From assembly GCA_025453605.1 (NCBI GenBank), contig JALOPZ010000002.1:258631-322630 (forward strand): 64,000 nucleotides of DNA, read 5' to 3'. A model generated the notes under the pieces. It did not search any database, was not told where the DNA came from, and saw nothing but the letters and a program-made list of their open reading frames with translations. Shown piece after piece: positions 45,113 to 57,235 of this stretch; position 1 is the stretch's first letter; each line of letters starts with the position of its first letter. The stretch comes from Candidatus Margulisiibacteriota bacterium (lineage in GTDB: Bacteria; Margulisbacteria; WOR-1; O2-12-FULL-45-9; XYB2-FULL-48-7). A program made the position numbers and the translations under genes.

Positions 45113-46433
45113 ACCTGGTTTCTTTACTACTGAACTTGGCGATATCCTTGCGGAAAACGAGCTCGACCGTGCCGACCGGTCCGTTTCGCTGTTTGGCGAT
45201 GATGATCTCGGCGACGTTCCCCCGCTCGGTCTGCGGATTGTAGTAATCTTCGCGATGGATCATCATCACCAGGTCGGCGGTCTGTTCGATCTCGCCCGAT
45301 TCGCGCAGGTCGGAGAGCCGCGGGATCCGGTCGGGCCGCTGTTCCACGGCGCGGGAGAGCTGGGAGAGCGCCACGACCGGGACGTCGAGTTCGCGGGCGA
45401 GCGTTTTGAGCGAGCGGGCGATGTCGGAGATCTCCTGGACCCGGTTCTCCGACCGCTCCCGCCCCCGCATCAGCTGGAGGTAGTCGATGATCACCAGCCC
45501 GAGCCCTTTTTCGATCTTCAGCCGCCGCGCCTTGGCCCGGATCTCGGTGGCGGTCATTGCCGAGGTGTCGTCGATAAAGAGCGGCGCTTCGGAGAGCCGG
45601 CCGAGCGCCCGGGTCAGCTTTTTCCAGCCGGTGTCGGAGAGGCTGCCGGTCTTGAGCTGCTGGGCGTTGACCTCGGCCTCGGAGCAGAGCATCCGCTGGG
45701 CGAGCTGCTCTTTGCTCATTTCCAGGGAGAAGACGGCGACCGGGATCTTGTGCTTGATCGCCACTTCCTGGGCGATATTGAGGGCAAAAGCGGTCTTACC
45801 GACCGACGGCCGGGCGGCGATGATGATCAGGTCGGAGCTCTGGAACCCGGCGGTCAGCTTATCGAGATCGGGGAATCCGGTCGTCGTCCCGGTGATCGCC
45901 TCTTTTTTGCCGTAGAGGGCGTCGATCTTATCGAGGACCTTCTTGATGACCGAATCGATCTTCTGGAACCCTTCGCGCGATCGTTTCATGGCGATATCAA
46001 AGATCGATTGTTCCGCCCGGTCAAGGACCTGGTCAACGTCATCGGGGTCGCTGAAGGCGTCGCTGACGATCCTGGTCCCCGACTCGATCAGACGCCGGAG
46101 CATCGCCTTTTCTTCGACGATCTTAGCGTAGTACTCGGCGTTGGCGGCGGTCGGGACGGAGTTAAGCAGGTCGGTGATGTAGACCGAGCCGCCGGCCTGC
46201 TCCAGTTTGCCCGATTTACGGAGCGCTTCGGTCACGGTGACCAGGTCGATCGGTTCGCCCCGGTCAAAGAGCTCGATGATCGCTTCGTAGATAAAGCGGT
46301 GGGCGTCGCGGTAAAAGCAGTTCGGCGCCATCATCTCCAGGACGCGGACGACGGCGTTCTTATCCAGAAGCATCGCGCCGATCACCGACTGCTCGGCTGC
46401 CAGGTTCTGTGGGGGTATCTTCTCGTCTGCCAT
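45096..46433 (-). CDS. dnaB: replicative DNA helicase DnaB
   Basis: 445 residues from the ATG at 46433, which starts the usual PPQNLAAEQSVIGAML; an upstream in-frame start at 46472 adds non-family residues and lies before the -10 box. The N-terminal primase-interacting domain is followed by the RecA-like motor with Walker A ARPSVGKTAFALNIA, PVAVFSLEMSKEQL and Walker B LVIIDYLQLM, then VALSQLSRAVEQR. It unwinds DNA at the replication fork. It is the first gene of the minus-strand run dnaB-lptD-tmk-alaS-ruvX-mltG. Confidence 0.96.
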   Translation of the reverse strand: MADEKIPPQNLAAEQSVIGAMLLDKNAVVRVLEMMAPNCFYRDAHRFIYEAIIELFDRGEPIDLVTVTEALRKSGKLEQAGGSVYITDLLNSVPTAANAEYYAKIVEEKAMLRRLIESGTRIVSDAFSDPDDVDQVLDRAEQSIFDIAMKRSREGFQKIDSVIKKVLDKIDALYGKKEAITGTTTGFPDLDKLTAGFQSSDLIIIAARPSVGKTAFALNIAQEVAIKHKIPVAVFSLEMSKEQLAQRMLCSEAEVNAQQLKTGSLSDTGWKKLTRALGRLSEAPLFIDDTSAMTATEIRAKARRLKIEKGLGLVIIDYLQLMRGRERSENRVQEISDIARSLKTLARELDVPVVALSQLSRAVEQRPDRIPRLSDLRESGEIEQTADLVMMIHREDYYNPQTERGNVAEIIIAKQRNGPVGTVELVFRKDIAKFSSKETRYEEVA

Positions 46434-46443
46434 TGGAGTGTTA

Positions 46444-46472
46444 ATTTTAGCGTGTTTTGAGGCGGTATTCAA
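46444..46472 (-). promoter_or_regulatory. promoter before dnaB
   Basis: On the minus strand, TTGAAT (46472-46467), a 17-nt spacer and TAAAAT (46449-46444). The ATG at 46433 is 10 nt from the -10, with no ribosome site in between. Confidence 0.55.
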
Positions 46473-46614
46473 GGAAAAAGGAGAAAAGTATTATAAGGCC
46501 AAAAAGGAGAGATCGATTAAAGCACCTCCTCCCATTTCATGCCCATCTCTATTCAAAAAGTTCTCTTATGAAATTGATTTTCCGGATCCAATTTATGTGC
46601 TACAAAGGAACCCA

Positions 46615-47085
46615 TTACAATGTAGTTCCATAATGAGCAGCAACATGCCGCAACTGTTTCCACCAAAAGGATTCTTCGTCACTATCATCGTAATCATAAC
46701 CAAGTTCTTTTGAAAAAGTATAAAATCCGTCACCTGGCTCCTTGTCGCCGTTTTTATGAACAACAAATGCCGACAACATGCCTCTATATTCCTTCGTAGT
46801 GTCTCTGGACATTTCGCCAATTAGATACCATAAAACAGGATTATAACCCTCACCTTCAAGAGTTATCTCGCTCTTCCCAGAATTAACAACTTGACTAAGT
46901 TCTGAGTAAGAAACGAATTTATACGGAGATTTCGATTGTATTTTATCTTCAATGTATTTACGAACCTCAGCTAAAGCTATCTTCCATTGTCCTTCGGATA
47001 TCCACTCGTCAAAATGATTATAAGTAGCTTCCCATAAATCATTCAGGTATTTTTTGTTTGCTTGGTGCTTTTTGTTTTCTACCAT
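46615..47085 (-). CDS. unrecognised AT-rich-island protein, 156 residues
   Basis: A 156-residue acidic protein, no signal peptide or membrane helix. Visible features: a Lys-rich start, aromatic-rich helices (YNHFDEWISEGQWKIAL), a middle with KFVSYSELSQVV, and an acidic patch DYDDSDEESFWW near the C-terminus, then HVAAHYG. No family is recognised. AAGGAG lies about 8 nt before the ATG. Base composition is clearly AT-richer than the flanking dnaB and uvrA operons, as is the neighbouring Ntn-hydrolase gene, so the pair was probably acquired together. Both genes are on the minus strand, with 132 nt between them. Confidence 0.65.
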   Translation of the reverse strand: MVENKKHQANKKYLNDLWEATYNHFDEWISEGQWKIALAEVRKYIEDKIQSKSPYKFVSYSELSQVVNSGKSEITLEGEGYNPVLWYLIGEMSRDTTKEYRGMLSAFVVHKNGDKEPGDGFYTFSKELGYDYDDSDEESFWWKQLRHVAAHYGTTL

Positions 47086-47148
47086 AAATACATCTCCTTG
47101 TTTCCAAATGATTCAGATACATTCATTACGGTTAGATCGCCATCTTTA

Positions 47149-47193
47149 TCTCCTAAACCCCCGATATTTCGGCGGCCCGGAGGTCATGATCGG
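47149..47193. repeat. imperfect direct repeat, copy 1
   Basis: This segment shares TCTCCT, then ACCCCCG, ATATTTC, and later CGGAGGTCA-GATC, in the same order and spacing with few gaps, with 48045-48093. The two copies bracket the Ntn-hydrolase gene. Confidence 0.55.
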
Positions 47194-47217
47194 CGATCGT
47201 GTATATCCAGATATTTG

Positions 47218-48039
47218 TCATATGCTTTTGGGGCGAGGTATTTCAATGGGATAGTCCCCAGAAATTCTAAAAAACTGTTTATTCAATCCTTTATCGTTAA
47301 ATGTAATAGTATTAATAGGGCCTCCAATAGTTTGCCCTCTATCACTTTGGCGATATATCTCGGTCATCATTTGGACACTAAAAGCAGCATAGTCACCCAA
47401 ATCATCTAAATTTCTAATGTAGGGGAAGTTGATGCGTCCGCTGGCTCGATGTAAATCAAAATATTCCTTCATCTTTGTCTTTAAACCAGCAAAGACCTCC
47501 CAGTCTCCATTCCGAATTTCAAACTGTATATTTTTATCAAGGAACTCTTTCTTATTTTCGCAATTGCACTGCTCCTTATGAGAGAACCACTTGTCATTTT
47601 CATGGAATTCTGGTTGGGCGATAAGCTTTCCAGTGCTCTCTTGAACAACAATATGGAATACAGCGGGGAGTGTTCCAGACGCACTCGCTTCATAACCAGC
47701 GAGATGAAATCCTATCTCTTCTTTTTTAAAACATCTATTAAAGAATTTATTAATTCTTTCTGCAAGTTCGTTGGCCATTAATGATATTTGATCCCCCTTA
47801 TATTTGTTCTCAAATTCAGCAATGAAATCACCGACAACTGTATTCATCTCAAAGAATCGTTTTTGTCCATTTTCTTCAATATCATGAGTCCATATTCCAT
47901 AACAGGAAGTGCCCAAATTGAGTTTTTTGGAATATATTGTTTTGATTGCTGTATTTGCTAATGGTCTATCATAATAAATCGCGGTATCAGCTGACATCGC
48001 AATTCCATCCTTCGTGATAATGGTGCAAATTAACGTCAT
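47218..48039 (-). CDS. proteasome-beta-like Ntn hydrolase
   Basis: A 273-residue protein. The N-terminus is Met then Thr-Leu-Ile-Cys-Thr, so removal of Met would expose a Thr nucleophile. Counting that Thr as 1, Asp17 lies in MSADTAIYY and Lys32 in NTAIKTIY, close to the T1/D17/K33 triad of proteasome beta subunits and HslV. The first 50 residues (TKDGIAMSADT) follow the beta-subunit pattern. It is longer than HslV (about 175) and somewhat longer than Anbu-type bacterial homologues (about 240). No HslU-, Mpa- or other ATPase-like gene is adjacent. It is AT-rich, has GAGGAG before the ATG, and lies between imperfect direct repeats. Peptidase or amidase activity is inference. Confidence 0.72.
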   Translation of the reverse strand: MTLICTIITKDGIAMSADTAIYYDRPLANTAIKTIYSKKLNLGTSCYGIWTHDIEENGQKRFFEMNTVVGDFIAEFENKYKGDQISLMANELAERINKFFNRCFKKEEIGFHLAGYEASASGTLPAVFHIVVQESTGKLIAQPEFHENDKWFSHKEQCNCENKKEFLDKNIQFEIRNGDWEVFAGLKTKMKEYFDLHRASGRINFPYIRNLDDLGDYAAFSVQMMTEIYRQSDRGQTIGGPINTITFNDKGLNKQFFRISGDYPIEIPRPKSI

Positions 48040-48044
48040 ATTCT

Positions 48045-48084
48045 TCTCCTCACCCCCGGATATTTCATCGGCTGGTAGCGGAGG

Positions 48085-48093
<9 letters not shown>
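48045..48093. repeat. imperfect direct repeat, copy 2 (overlaps uvrA 3' end)
   Basis: This is the partner of 47149-47193. It includes the last three uvrA codons with the stop, and the ribosome-binding region of the Ntn-hydrolase gene. Confidence 0.55.
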
Positions 48094-50904
<2,811 letters not shown>

Positions 50905-50912
50905 TTACAGCC

Positions 50913-50921
50913 ATTTTACCA
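50913..50921 (-). promoter_or_regulatory. extended -10 promoter before uvrA
   Basis: On the minus strand, TGG followed by TAAAAT (50918-50913), 8 nt before the uvrA ATG. No LexA-type operator was recognised. Confidence 0.5.
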
Positions 50922-50947
50922 TATTTTCCTGCCGAGATATGAAAGGC

Positions 50948-50975
50948 TGAAATTAAGCCGGTTAGCCGTCGAAGA
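50948..50975 (+). promoter_or_regulatory. weak sigma-28-like element
   Basis: TGAAATTA (50948-50955), 12-nt spacer, GTCGAAGA (50968-50975), matching five of eight -10 positions. It lies 29 nt before the ATG at 51005, whose ribosome site AAGGAGG is good. It is kept because of its resemblance to the other sites. Confidence 0.3.
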
Positions 50976-51004
50976 GAGTTTGGTTCGCTCTAAGGAGGCG
51001 TCAC

Positions 51005-52063
51005 ATGGGATTGATCACTCATTTAAGAGGTTTCTGCGCCCGAGCCTACAGCGAGCAGACGCAGGCTCGTAATCCTTTTATTAATTACCGGATCGTCCTT
51101 GACCGGTCCAAATCGCCGGTCGGGTCGATCAGGGAGGCGGCCGTCCAGAATCTGCTGGCCCGGATCAAACTCGGACAATTGCCGGCTCCGGTCATTCTTG
51201 ATCTTTTGACCCATCCCGTCCCTGCCCTGGTCGCCGCCGCGCTTGATCAGATCGTGGAAAAAGGAGTGACGGTTGAGCCCCTGTACGAAAAACCGTTCGT
51301 CGCTGCTTTGCAGGCCAGGAGCGAGAGTGATCTCGGCCGGCTTTTAAACGTGAAGACCTTTCCGGCCAACATGCTTCCTCCCCTGTTGAAAGAAGATGCC
51401 GGCCTGGCGATCGCCGCGGCGAACATCATGATCGAGCGCGGATTACCGGTTGGCCGTCATGATGTCGAGGCGTTCATTGCCGCCTTAAAATTATTTCCCG
51501 CCGGGGCGCTCCCCGGTAGGATTAAAGCTAAAACTTTTCCGGAGAACATCCTGGTCTCCCTCCTCTGGCAAAAGGAGAATGCCTTGGTCGATGCCGCGCT
51601 TGATGGCCTGACCGCCAGGATCAAGGACCGGACCTGCCGCCCACTTTTGCTGCAGTGGGTTGAACAGCCGATGGCGGAACGATTGCTGCACCGGTTGGAC
51701 TTGAAAGCGGCTGACCGCAGTTATATTTTGGACCTGGCGATTACCGTTCATCATGAGGTCAGGCAGGGAGTTGATGGCGTTTGCCATAGCGGTTCGGCGA
51801 CTTACGGACAACCGGGACATATCCAGACAAAATATACGCTGATCGATCAGACCCGGGCGAACTTTCTGCTCGCGGAAGCGCTCAAGGCTTCCGGCGACAG
51901 TAAAAATGACTTGTTCAGCGGTTTAAGAATGTCGACCAAGCTGGGCAGGTTTTTGGTCGGCGATAAGTTCGGCAAAACAGTGGACGCCGACAGCCCCGAG
52001 CCGCAATTCAGTATCCCGCTGATCGGCAGCTATTGCCGGATCTGGACCGACGAATTGATCTAG
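51005..52063 (+). CDS. unrecognised helical repeat protein
   Basis: 352 residues. The body looks like an alpha-helical (HEAT-like) solenoid: about residues 40-210 contain repeated helix pairs, and the unit [15 protein letters not shown] / [15 protein letters not shown] recurs about 60 residues apart. The C-terminal third (from about 240) is different, with [20 protein letters not shown] and [10 protein letters not shown], and might form a separate small domain. No signal peptide. No enzyme signature. It is a single gene divergent from uvrA and convergent with hisI (4-nt overlap). A strong AAGGAGG ribosome site supports the start. HEAT-like repeats usually bind other proteins, but no partner can be named. 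Confidence 0.72.
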   Translation: MGLITHLRGFCARAYSEQTQARNPFINYRIVLDRSKSPVGSIREAAVQNLLARIKLGQLPAPVILDLLTHPVPALVAAALDQIVEKGVTVEPLYEKPFVAALQARSESDLGRLLNVKTFPANMLPPLLKEDAGLAIAAANIMIERGLPVGRHDVEAFIAALKLFPAGALPGRIKAKTFPENILVSLLWQKENALVDAALDGLTARIKDRTCRPLLLQWVEQPMAERLLHRLDLKAADRSYILDLAITVHHEVRQGVDGVCHSGSATYGQPGHIQTKYTLIDQTRANFLLAEALKASGDSKNDLFSGLRMSTKLGRFLVGDKFGKTVDADSPEPQFSIPLIGSYCRIWTDELI

Positions 52064-52380
52064 CTCAGCTTATTGAAGAAACAGCTCCGGTTGCCGGTGT
52101 GGCAGGCGCAGTCCCCCACCTGTTCGATCTTAGCCACGATGGCGTCGCCGTCGCAGTCGTAATACAGCTCTTTCACTTTCTGGATGTGGCCCGAAGTGTC
52201 CCCCTTGTGCCAGAGGACTTTCCGCGACCGGCTCCAGTAGACCATCTCTTTGCTCTCCAGCGTTTTTTGCAGCGATTCCTGGTTCATGTAGGCGAGCATC
52301 AAGACCGTCCCATCCTTATAGTCCTGAGCGATCACCGGCACCAGTCCGTTAGCGTCAAACTTTATTTTCGACAGGTCCAT
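52060..52380 (-). CDS. hisI: phosphoribosyl-AMP cyclohydrolase
   Basis: A 106-residue stand-alone HisI without the HisE pyrophosphohydrolase domain. [37 protein letters not shown] (in pieces: [25 protein letters not shown]) and DCDGDA supply metal ligands, and [14 protein letters not shown] binds zinc. It opens the purine ring of PR-AMP in histidine synthesis. It overlaps dnaE by 26 nt and no other his gene is nearby, an uncommon partnership. Confidence 0.95.
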   Translation of the reverse strand: MDLSKIKFDANGLVPVIAQDYKDGTVLMLAYMNQESLQKTLESKEMVYWSRSRKVLWHKGDTSGHIQKVKELYYDCDGDAIVAKIEQVGDCACHTGNRSCFFNKLS

Positions 52381-55300
52381 TGGCAGCTACCTTCCTTTGC
52401 ACCGAGAATTCGACGTTGACCGCCCCCGCGCCGAGCATCTTCTCCAGCTGCTCGATCAGGTCGGGATTGATATCGACCCAGAGGTCGCGGTTCAGCTCCA
52501 CACTCTTGCCGTCCATCCGGATCAGGACCGGATCGCCGCCGTGATGGAGGATCAGGGCGTCCTTCATCAACTCTAACACTTTTTTATCGCCGACGTCCAC
52601 CAGCTCGATCTTGAGCGAGCGGACCTTTTCCAGTTCGACCAGGGGGTCGACCGTTTCCACCTGGACATTGAGCTCCTCGGTCCGGAAATCGCGGCTCAAT
52701 TTACCTTTGACGATGACCGCCTCGTCGTTGTTGAGAAAAGGAGCGGCTTTTTCGTAGGCTTTGGGGAAGACAACGATCGGGATCGTCCCGGTCAGGTCTT
52801 CCAGGTTGCCCAGCATCATCATGTCGCCCCGTTTGGTCACGATCTTGCGGCAATCGGCCAGTAACCCGCCGACCTTGACCGGTTCGTTCTCGTTCATCTC
52901 GCCGAGATCAGCGACGTTCTGGCTGGTCTGGGCGTCGAGCGATTCGCGCAAACGTTCCAGCGGATGGCTGGAAATGTAAAGCCCCAGCAGTTCTTTCTCC
53001 ATTCTGAGCAGCTGGTCCGGGCTGAACTCAGGGACTTCATCACCAACTTCTCCCTGGGGACTGGGAACTGGGGACTGGGGGGCTAAGGCAAACAGGGCCT
53101 CCTGCCCATTCGCCCGCTCTTTTTGTTCTTTGACCACTGTCCCGATCATTTTCTCGTAGTTGGACAGCAGGTAGGCCCGCCCCCGCTCGAACGAATCAAA
53201 GGCGCCCGCCTTGATCAGGCTCTCGACGACCTTTTTGTTGACCGCCCGGGTGTCGACCCGGCGGTAGAAATCGTCGAACGACCTGAACGGGCCGTCCTTG
53301 GCCTTGCAGGCGATGATCGAGTCGATCGCCCCGATACCGACGTTCTTGATCGCCGTTAGACCGAAACGGATCCCCTCTTTGGCGACCGTGAAGTTCCGGC
53401 CGCTCTCGTTAACATCAGGCGGCAGGACCTTGAGGTTCAGCTTTTGGACCTCGGCCAGATAGAGCCGGACCTTGTCGGTGTTCCCCATGACCGAGGTCAG
53501 GAGGGCCGCCATGAACTCGGCCGGGTAATTCGCCTTGAGAAAGGCGGTCTGGTAGGAGATCAGCGCGTAGCTGGTCGAGTGCGACTTGTTAAAGCCGTAG
53601 CCGGCGAATTTTTCGCACAGGTTAAAGAGCTCGGCCGCCTTGTGCCGGGAGACGCCGCGCTTGACCGCCCCTTCGATGAAGAACTCCTTTTGCTTGGCCA
53701 TCTCTTTGACCTTTTTCTTCCCCATGGCCGAGCGGAGGACGTCGGCCTGGCCGAGCGAGTAGCCGGCGACCTTGGAGGCGATCTCCATCACCTGTTCCTG
53801 GTAGAGGATCGTCCCGTAGGTTTCCCGCAGGATCGGCTGGAGTTCAGGGAGCTCGTACTTGATCGGCACTTTCTTGTGTTTCCGTTTGACGTAATCGTCG
53901 ACCATGCCGCTTTCCAGCGGGCCCGGCCGGTAGAGCGCCAGGAGAGCGATGATCTCTTCGAAGGTGAACGGCTTCAGCTTCTTGATCAGCTCCCGCATCC
54001 CCCGGCTTTCCAGCTGGAAAACGCCGACCGTTTCGCCGGCCGACAGGAGCCGGAAAGTGTTCAGGTCGTCCATCGGCAGGTTGTTCATATCAAGTTCGAT
54101 CCCCCGGTCGCGCTTGAGCAGCTCGACCGCGTGGGCGATCATCGTCAGGTTGCGCAGGCCGAGAAAGTCCATCTTGAGCAGGCCGATCTTTTCCAGGTGG
54201 TTCATCTGGTACTGGGTGACGACCGAGTTCTCGTCCAGCCGCTGCAGCGGCGCGTAGTCCATGACCGGCAGGCGCGAGATAACGACGCCGGCGGCGTGGA
54301 CCGAGGCGTGGCGGACCATCCCTTCGATCCCGCGGGCGGTATCGATCAGCTGTTTGACCCGGGGATCTTTGGCGTAAGCCTCTTTGAGCTCCTTGACGCT
54401 CTCCAGCGCTTTTTTCAGGTCGATGTCGGGGCCAAAAGGGACCAGCTTGGCGATCTTGTCGACCTCCGGCAGCGGGAAGCGCTGGACCCGGCCGACGTCG
54501 CGGATGGCGCCGCGGGCCGCCATCGTCCCAAAAGTAATGATCTGAGCGACGTGGTCGGACCCGTATTTTTTGGTCACGTATTCGATCACTTCGCCGCGGC
54601 GTTCGAAGCAGAAGTCGACGTCGATATCGGGCATGGAAATGCGTTCCAGGTTGAGGAAGCGCTCAAAGATCAGGCCGTATTTCAGCGGCTCGATGTTGGT
54701 GATCGAGAGCGCGTACGAAACGATACTGCCGGCGGCCGAACCGCGCCCCGGCCCTACCTGGATCCCCTGCGCTTTGGCCCAGTTGATGAAGTCGGAGACG
54801 ATCAGAAAGTAAGAGGCATAGCCCATCTTCTCGATCGTGTAGAGCTCGTATTTGACCCGGTCGATCACCTCGGGAGGCAGCAGGGTCCCGTATTTCTGCT
54901 TGATCCCGTCCCAGACCAGCTTTTCCAGGAAAGAGTCCGGCGTCTGGCCGGCCGGCACCGCAAAGTTCGGCAGATGGAGGACGCCGGTTTCCAGCTCAAA
55001 GTTGCATTTATCGGCCACGACCGCGGTATTGGCCAGCGCCTCGGGTATGTCGCCGAACCGTTCCGCCATTTCCGCCGCCGATTTCAGATAGAAGTCGTCG
55101 CTGTCGAACTTGAGCCGCTTTTCATCGTCCAGGAAGGAGTTGGTCTGGATGCAAACCAGGACATCCTGGAGATACAGGTCTTCTTTCTTGACGCAGTGGA
55201 CATCATTGGTGGCGACCAGCGGGAGCTGGTGGGTTCGGGCAAAGGCGATCAGGCGCGGTTTCAGCTCCTTAAGCTCGGCGATCCCGAGGTCCATGATCTC

Positions 55301-55825
55301 CAGATAAAAATCGTCACCCCATAAGCGCCGGTAAAACTGGAGCGCGGTGACCGCTTTAGCTTCGTCCCCTTCCCGCAGCGCGCGGCCGATCTCGCCCTGC
55401 GAACAACCCGACAGGGCGACCAGCCCCTCATGATATTGCTCCAGCAGCTCCCGATCGATCCGCGGGCGGGAATAAAAGCCTTCGATCGAGGCGATCGAGG
55501 CCAGTTTGATCAGGTTCTTATAGCCGGTCTCGTTCTTGACCAGGAGGGTCAGGTGGTAAGGCGAGCGGTCTTCCCTGGTCTCTTTATCGTGGCGGGAGCG
55601 CGGAGCCAGGTACATTTCACAACCGATGATCGGTTTGATCCCCGCCTGTTTTGCGGCCAAATAGAACTCCACGGTCGCGTACATGTTGCCGTGGTCGGTC
55701 ACGGCCACCGCCGGCATACCGAGCTCCTTAGCCCGGTCCACCAGGTCCTGGACCCGGCAGGCGCCGTCGAGAAGGCTGTATTCGGTGTGGCAATGCAGGT
55801 GGACGAACTTATTTCCGTGAGGCAT
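52355..55825 (-). CDS. dnaE: DNA polymerase III alpha subunit
   Basis: A 1156-residue replicative polymerase of standard length. The PHP domain starts with [19 protein letters not shown], the polymerase core has [16 protein letters not shown] and [19 protein letters not shown] with the catalytic Asp pair, then the [20 protein letters not shown] and [35 protein letters not shown] regions, a helix-hairpin-helix and an OB-fold ([21 protein letters not shown]). A 28-nt heptamer repeat encodes part of a Pro-rich linker ([10 protein letters not shown]). TATAAT is 8 nt upstream of the ATG. The hisI gene follows, overlapping. Confidence 0.97.
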   Translation of the reverse strand: MPHGNKFVHLHCHTEYSLLDGACRVQDLVDRAKELGMPAVAVTDHGNMYATVEFYLAAKQAGIKPIIGCEMYLAPRSRHDKETREDRSPYHLTLLVKNETGYKNLIKLASIASIEGFYSRPRIDRELLEQYHEGLVALSGCSQGEIGRALREGDEAKAVTALQFYRRLWGDDFYLEIMDLGIAELKELKPRLIAFARTHQLPLVATNDVHCVKKEDLYLQDVLVCIQTNSFLDDEKRLKFDSDDFYLKSAAEMAERFGDIPEALANTAVVADKCNFELETGVLHLPNFAVPAGQTPDSFLEKLVWDGIKQKYGTLLPPEVIDRVKYELYTIEKMGYASYFLIVSDFINWAKAQGIQVGPGRGSAAGSIVSYALSITNIEPLKYGLIFERFLNLERISMPDIDVDFCFERRGEVIEYVTKKYGSDHVAQIITFGTMAARGAIRDVGRVQRFPLPEVDKIAKLVPFGPDIDLKKALESVKELKEAYAKDPRVKQLIDTARGIEGMVRHASVHAAGVVISRLPVMDYAPLQRLDENSVVTQYQMNHLEKIGLLKMDFLGLRNLTMIAHAVELLKRDRGIELDMNNLPMDDLNTFRLLSAGETVGVFQLESRGMRELIKKLKPFTFEEIIALLALYRPGPLESGMVDDYVKRKHKKVPIKYELPELQPILRETYGTILYQEQVMEIASKVAGYSLGQADVLRSAMGKKKVKEMAKQKEFFIEGAVKRGVSRHKAAELFNLCEKFAGYGFNKSHSTSYALISYQTAFLKANYPAEFMAALLTSVMGNTDKVRLYLAEVQKLNLKVLPPDVNESGRNFTVAKEGIRFGLTAIKNVGIGAIDSIIACKAKDGPFRSFDDFYRRVDTRAVNKKVVESLIKAGAFDSFERGRAYLLSNYEKMIGTVVKEQKERANGQEALFALAPQSPVPSPQGEVGDEVPEFSPDQLLRMEKELLGLYISSHPLERLRESLDAQTSQNVADLGEMNENEPVKVGGLLADCRKIVTKRGDMMMLGNLEDLTGTIPIVVFPKAYEKAAPFLNNDEAVIVKGKLSRDFRTEELNVQVETVDPLVELEKVRSLKIELVDVGDKKVLELMKDALILHHGGDPVLIRMDGKSVELNRDLWVDINPDLIEQLEKMLGAGAVNVEFSVQRKVAANGPVENKV
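53054..53081. repeat. heptanucleotide tandem repeat inside dnaE
   Basis: Four units: CTGGGGA, CTGGGAA, CTGGGGA, CTGGGGG (reverse complement based on CCCCAGT). It encodes a Pro/Ser-rich linker between the polymerase core and the OB-fold, where extra residues should be harmless. Confidence 0.7.
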
Positions 55826-55833
55826 ACCGACCC

Positions 55834-55839
55834 ATTATA
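55834..55839 (-). promoter_or_regulatory. -10 box 8 nt before dnaE
   Basis: TATAAT on the minus strand. A possible -35, TTGTGA (55863-55858), lies 18 nt upstream within the loop of the terminator hairpin of the preceding gene. Confidence 0.5.
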
Positions 55840-55846
55840 ACAAAAC

Positions 55847-55880
55847 CAGGCCGGGTCTCACAATCGTTTGACCCGGCCTG
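55847..55880 (-). terminator. rho-independent terminator of the zinc-ribbon gene
   Basis: Perfect 11-bp arms CAGGCCGGGTC / GACCCGGCCTG around a 12-nt loop, followed on the minus strand by GTTTTGTT. It ends the transcript of the 48-residue gene just before the dnaE promoter. Confidence 0.75.
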
Positions 55881-55908
55881 AGTTTAAACGTTTAAACTTA
55901 TCGAAAAA

Positions 55909-56055
55909 CTATCCGCCGATCTTGAACATCTTGGTCCCGCAATGCGGGCATTCACCCTTCGTTGCCTTGCGGCCGTTCTTCATCGTAACCGGCTTCGGGC
56001 TCTTCATTTCAGTTTTCTTTTTGCATTTTACGCAATAACCTTTGACTTCCGCCAT
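55909..56055 (-). CDS. 48-residue zinc-ribbon protein (DUF5679-like)
   Basis: A short gene, ATG at 56055 and TAG at 55911-55909. It encodes 48 residues with CVKCKKK and CPHCGTK, a four-Cys zinc ribbon, and a basic middle (MKNGRKATKG), the pattern of DUF5679-like proteins annotated as small zinc ribbons in many bacterial phyla. GAGGAGGTG lies 6 nt before the ATG, TACAAT about 40 nt upstream, and a strong terminator downstream, so it is a compact single-gene unit. Function is unknown; ribosome or nucleic-acid binding is plausible from its size and charge. Confidence 0.82.
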   Translation of the reverse strand: MAEVKGYCVKCKKKTEMKSPKPVTMKNGRKATKGECPHCGTKMFKIGG

Positions 56056-56112
56056 TCTCGCACCTCCTCTCATCTGAACTGATTGTACGACCGGGCCAGC
56101 GGACTGTCAAGC

Positions 56113-57234
56113 CTAATAGAGCTTTTCCCCGGTCGGCTTGACCCTGATCCCGAACATGTAGTTGCGGCTCCCCGCGTTGAACAGGTCGTCGCCCTGGACC
56201 AGCACGTCCATGAAATCCTGCAGCTCGTGCTCGTAGCCGAGCCGGACCTTCGGATTGCTCGGCCGCGGGTTATTGAGGTCGTAGATGTCGGCCAGGATGT
56301 TCCCCCCCTGCTGCGGATAAAGGATCACCCCTCCGCCGAGCTGGCTGTTGATCACACCGAGCCGGAAACCGACGTTGCTGCTCGTCTTGTTGGTCAGCAG
56401 GAAGTCGAGGAGCGCGGGGGTCCGGCTCGGCCCCTCACCGAACCCGACCCGGTAATAGGTCGAGTCGCTCTGGATGATGTCGACGTCGCCGCGGACCGCG
56501 TTGGCCTGGGAACCGAAATCAACGCCGCCGGAAGCGCGCATGTTGAGCTTACCCGCATTCTCGAAAAAGCGATTGGCCGAGGTGAGGGTCTTGGCGGTCT
56601 CGCCGATCGTTCCCTTTACATTGGCCTGGAATTTCGGATCGCCGACGATATCCTGGATCCCCTTGTTCGTGGCGCGCAGCTCTTTGGTCAGCTTCTCGAT
56701 CTCCTGGGCGGTCCGGTCGGTTACCACCACGGCGTTGATGAACGAGCTTTGCAGCTGCGGATTTTCGATGATCTTGCGGACCGCCTGCAGGATCGCGCGG
56801 GTTTCTTCCAGGTTCTTGGAGCCGATATCGACAAAGTCGACGATCGCCGAAGTGCGGGTGCCGCGTAAAACCTCTCCCCGGGCGTACATCGCCTCGGCGG
56901 TGCCCGGCTTGATCTCCAGATATTTCACCCCGACGATGCCGTCGTAAGAGACCCGAAGGACCGAATCGTTCGGGATCTTGATGCTTTTATCGACCACCGC
57001 GAAGATCTTGATATCGTACGGCCCCGGATCGATCTTCATCACCTTGCCGATCTTGGAGCCGCGGAAGCGGACTTCGGAGCCGATGGTCAACCCTTCAATG
57101 TCGTTGAACGAGGCGATCACTTCGTACCCCTGGCCGATCATGAAGATCTCGGTCTTCCAGGCGACGACGGCCGCCAGCAGAGCCAGCCCGAGGATGGTAA
57201 CGATCCCGACCTTGGCGGCGGTGGATAAACCCAT
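56113..57234 (-). CDS. mlaD: MlaD-type lipid transport substrate-binding protein
   Basis: 373 residues from the ATG at 57234 (upstream in-frame residues overlap mlaF and are not family-like). One N-terminal membrane helix (about 8-27) anchors the MCE domain (GYEVIASFNDIEGLTIGSEVRFRGSKIGKV, about 38-120; quoted as FNDIEGLTIGSEVRFRGSKI). A long helical region (DRTAQEIEKLTKELRATNKG) follows, and the C-terminal part looks beta-rich (VRLGYEHELQDFMDVL), resembling an outer-membrane or periplasmic extension. It carries phospholipid or another lipid between membranes with MlaE and MlaF. It is more than twice as long as E. coli MlaD (183) because of the C-terminal extension. Confidence 0.9.
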   Translation of the reverse strand: MGLSTAAKVGIVTILGLALLAAVVAWKTEIFMIGQGYEVIASFNDIEGLTIGSEVRFRGSKIGKVMKIDPGPYDIKIFAVVDKSIKIPNDSVLRVSYDGIVGVKYLEIKPGTAEAMYARGEVLRGTRTSAIVDFVDIGSKNLEETRAILQAVRKIIENPQLQSSFINAVVVTDRTAQEIEKLTKELRATNKGIQDIVGDPKFQANVKGTIGETAKTLTSANRFFENAGKLNMRASGGVDFGSQANAVRGDVDIIQSDSTYYRVGFGEGPSRTPALLDFLLTNKTSSNVGFRLGVINSQLGGGVILYPQQGGNILADIYDLNNPRPSNPKVRLGYEHELQDFMDVLVQGDDLFNAGSRNYMFGIRVKPTGEKLY

Positions 57235-57235
57235 A

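Noticed and set aside
47218..48039. HslV subunit of the HslUV protease
   Set aside because: At 273 residues it is about 100 longer than HslV, has no hslU neighbour, and only the N-terminal catalytic pattern is shared.
53444..55324. A 626-codon open frame antisense to dnaE
   Set aside because: Composition is that of a GC-rich shadow frame, without motif or start signals, opposite a clearly conserved gene.
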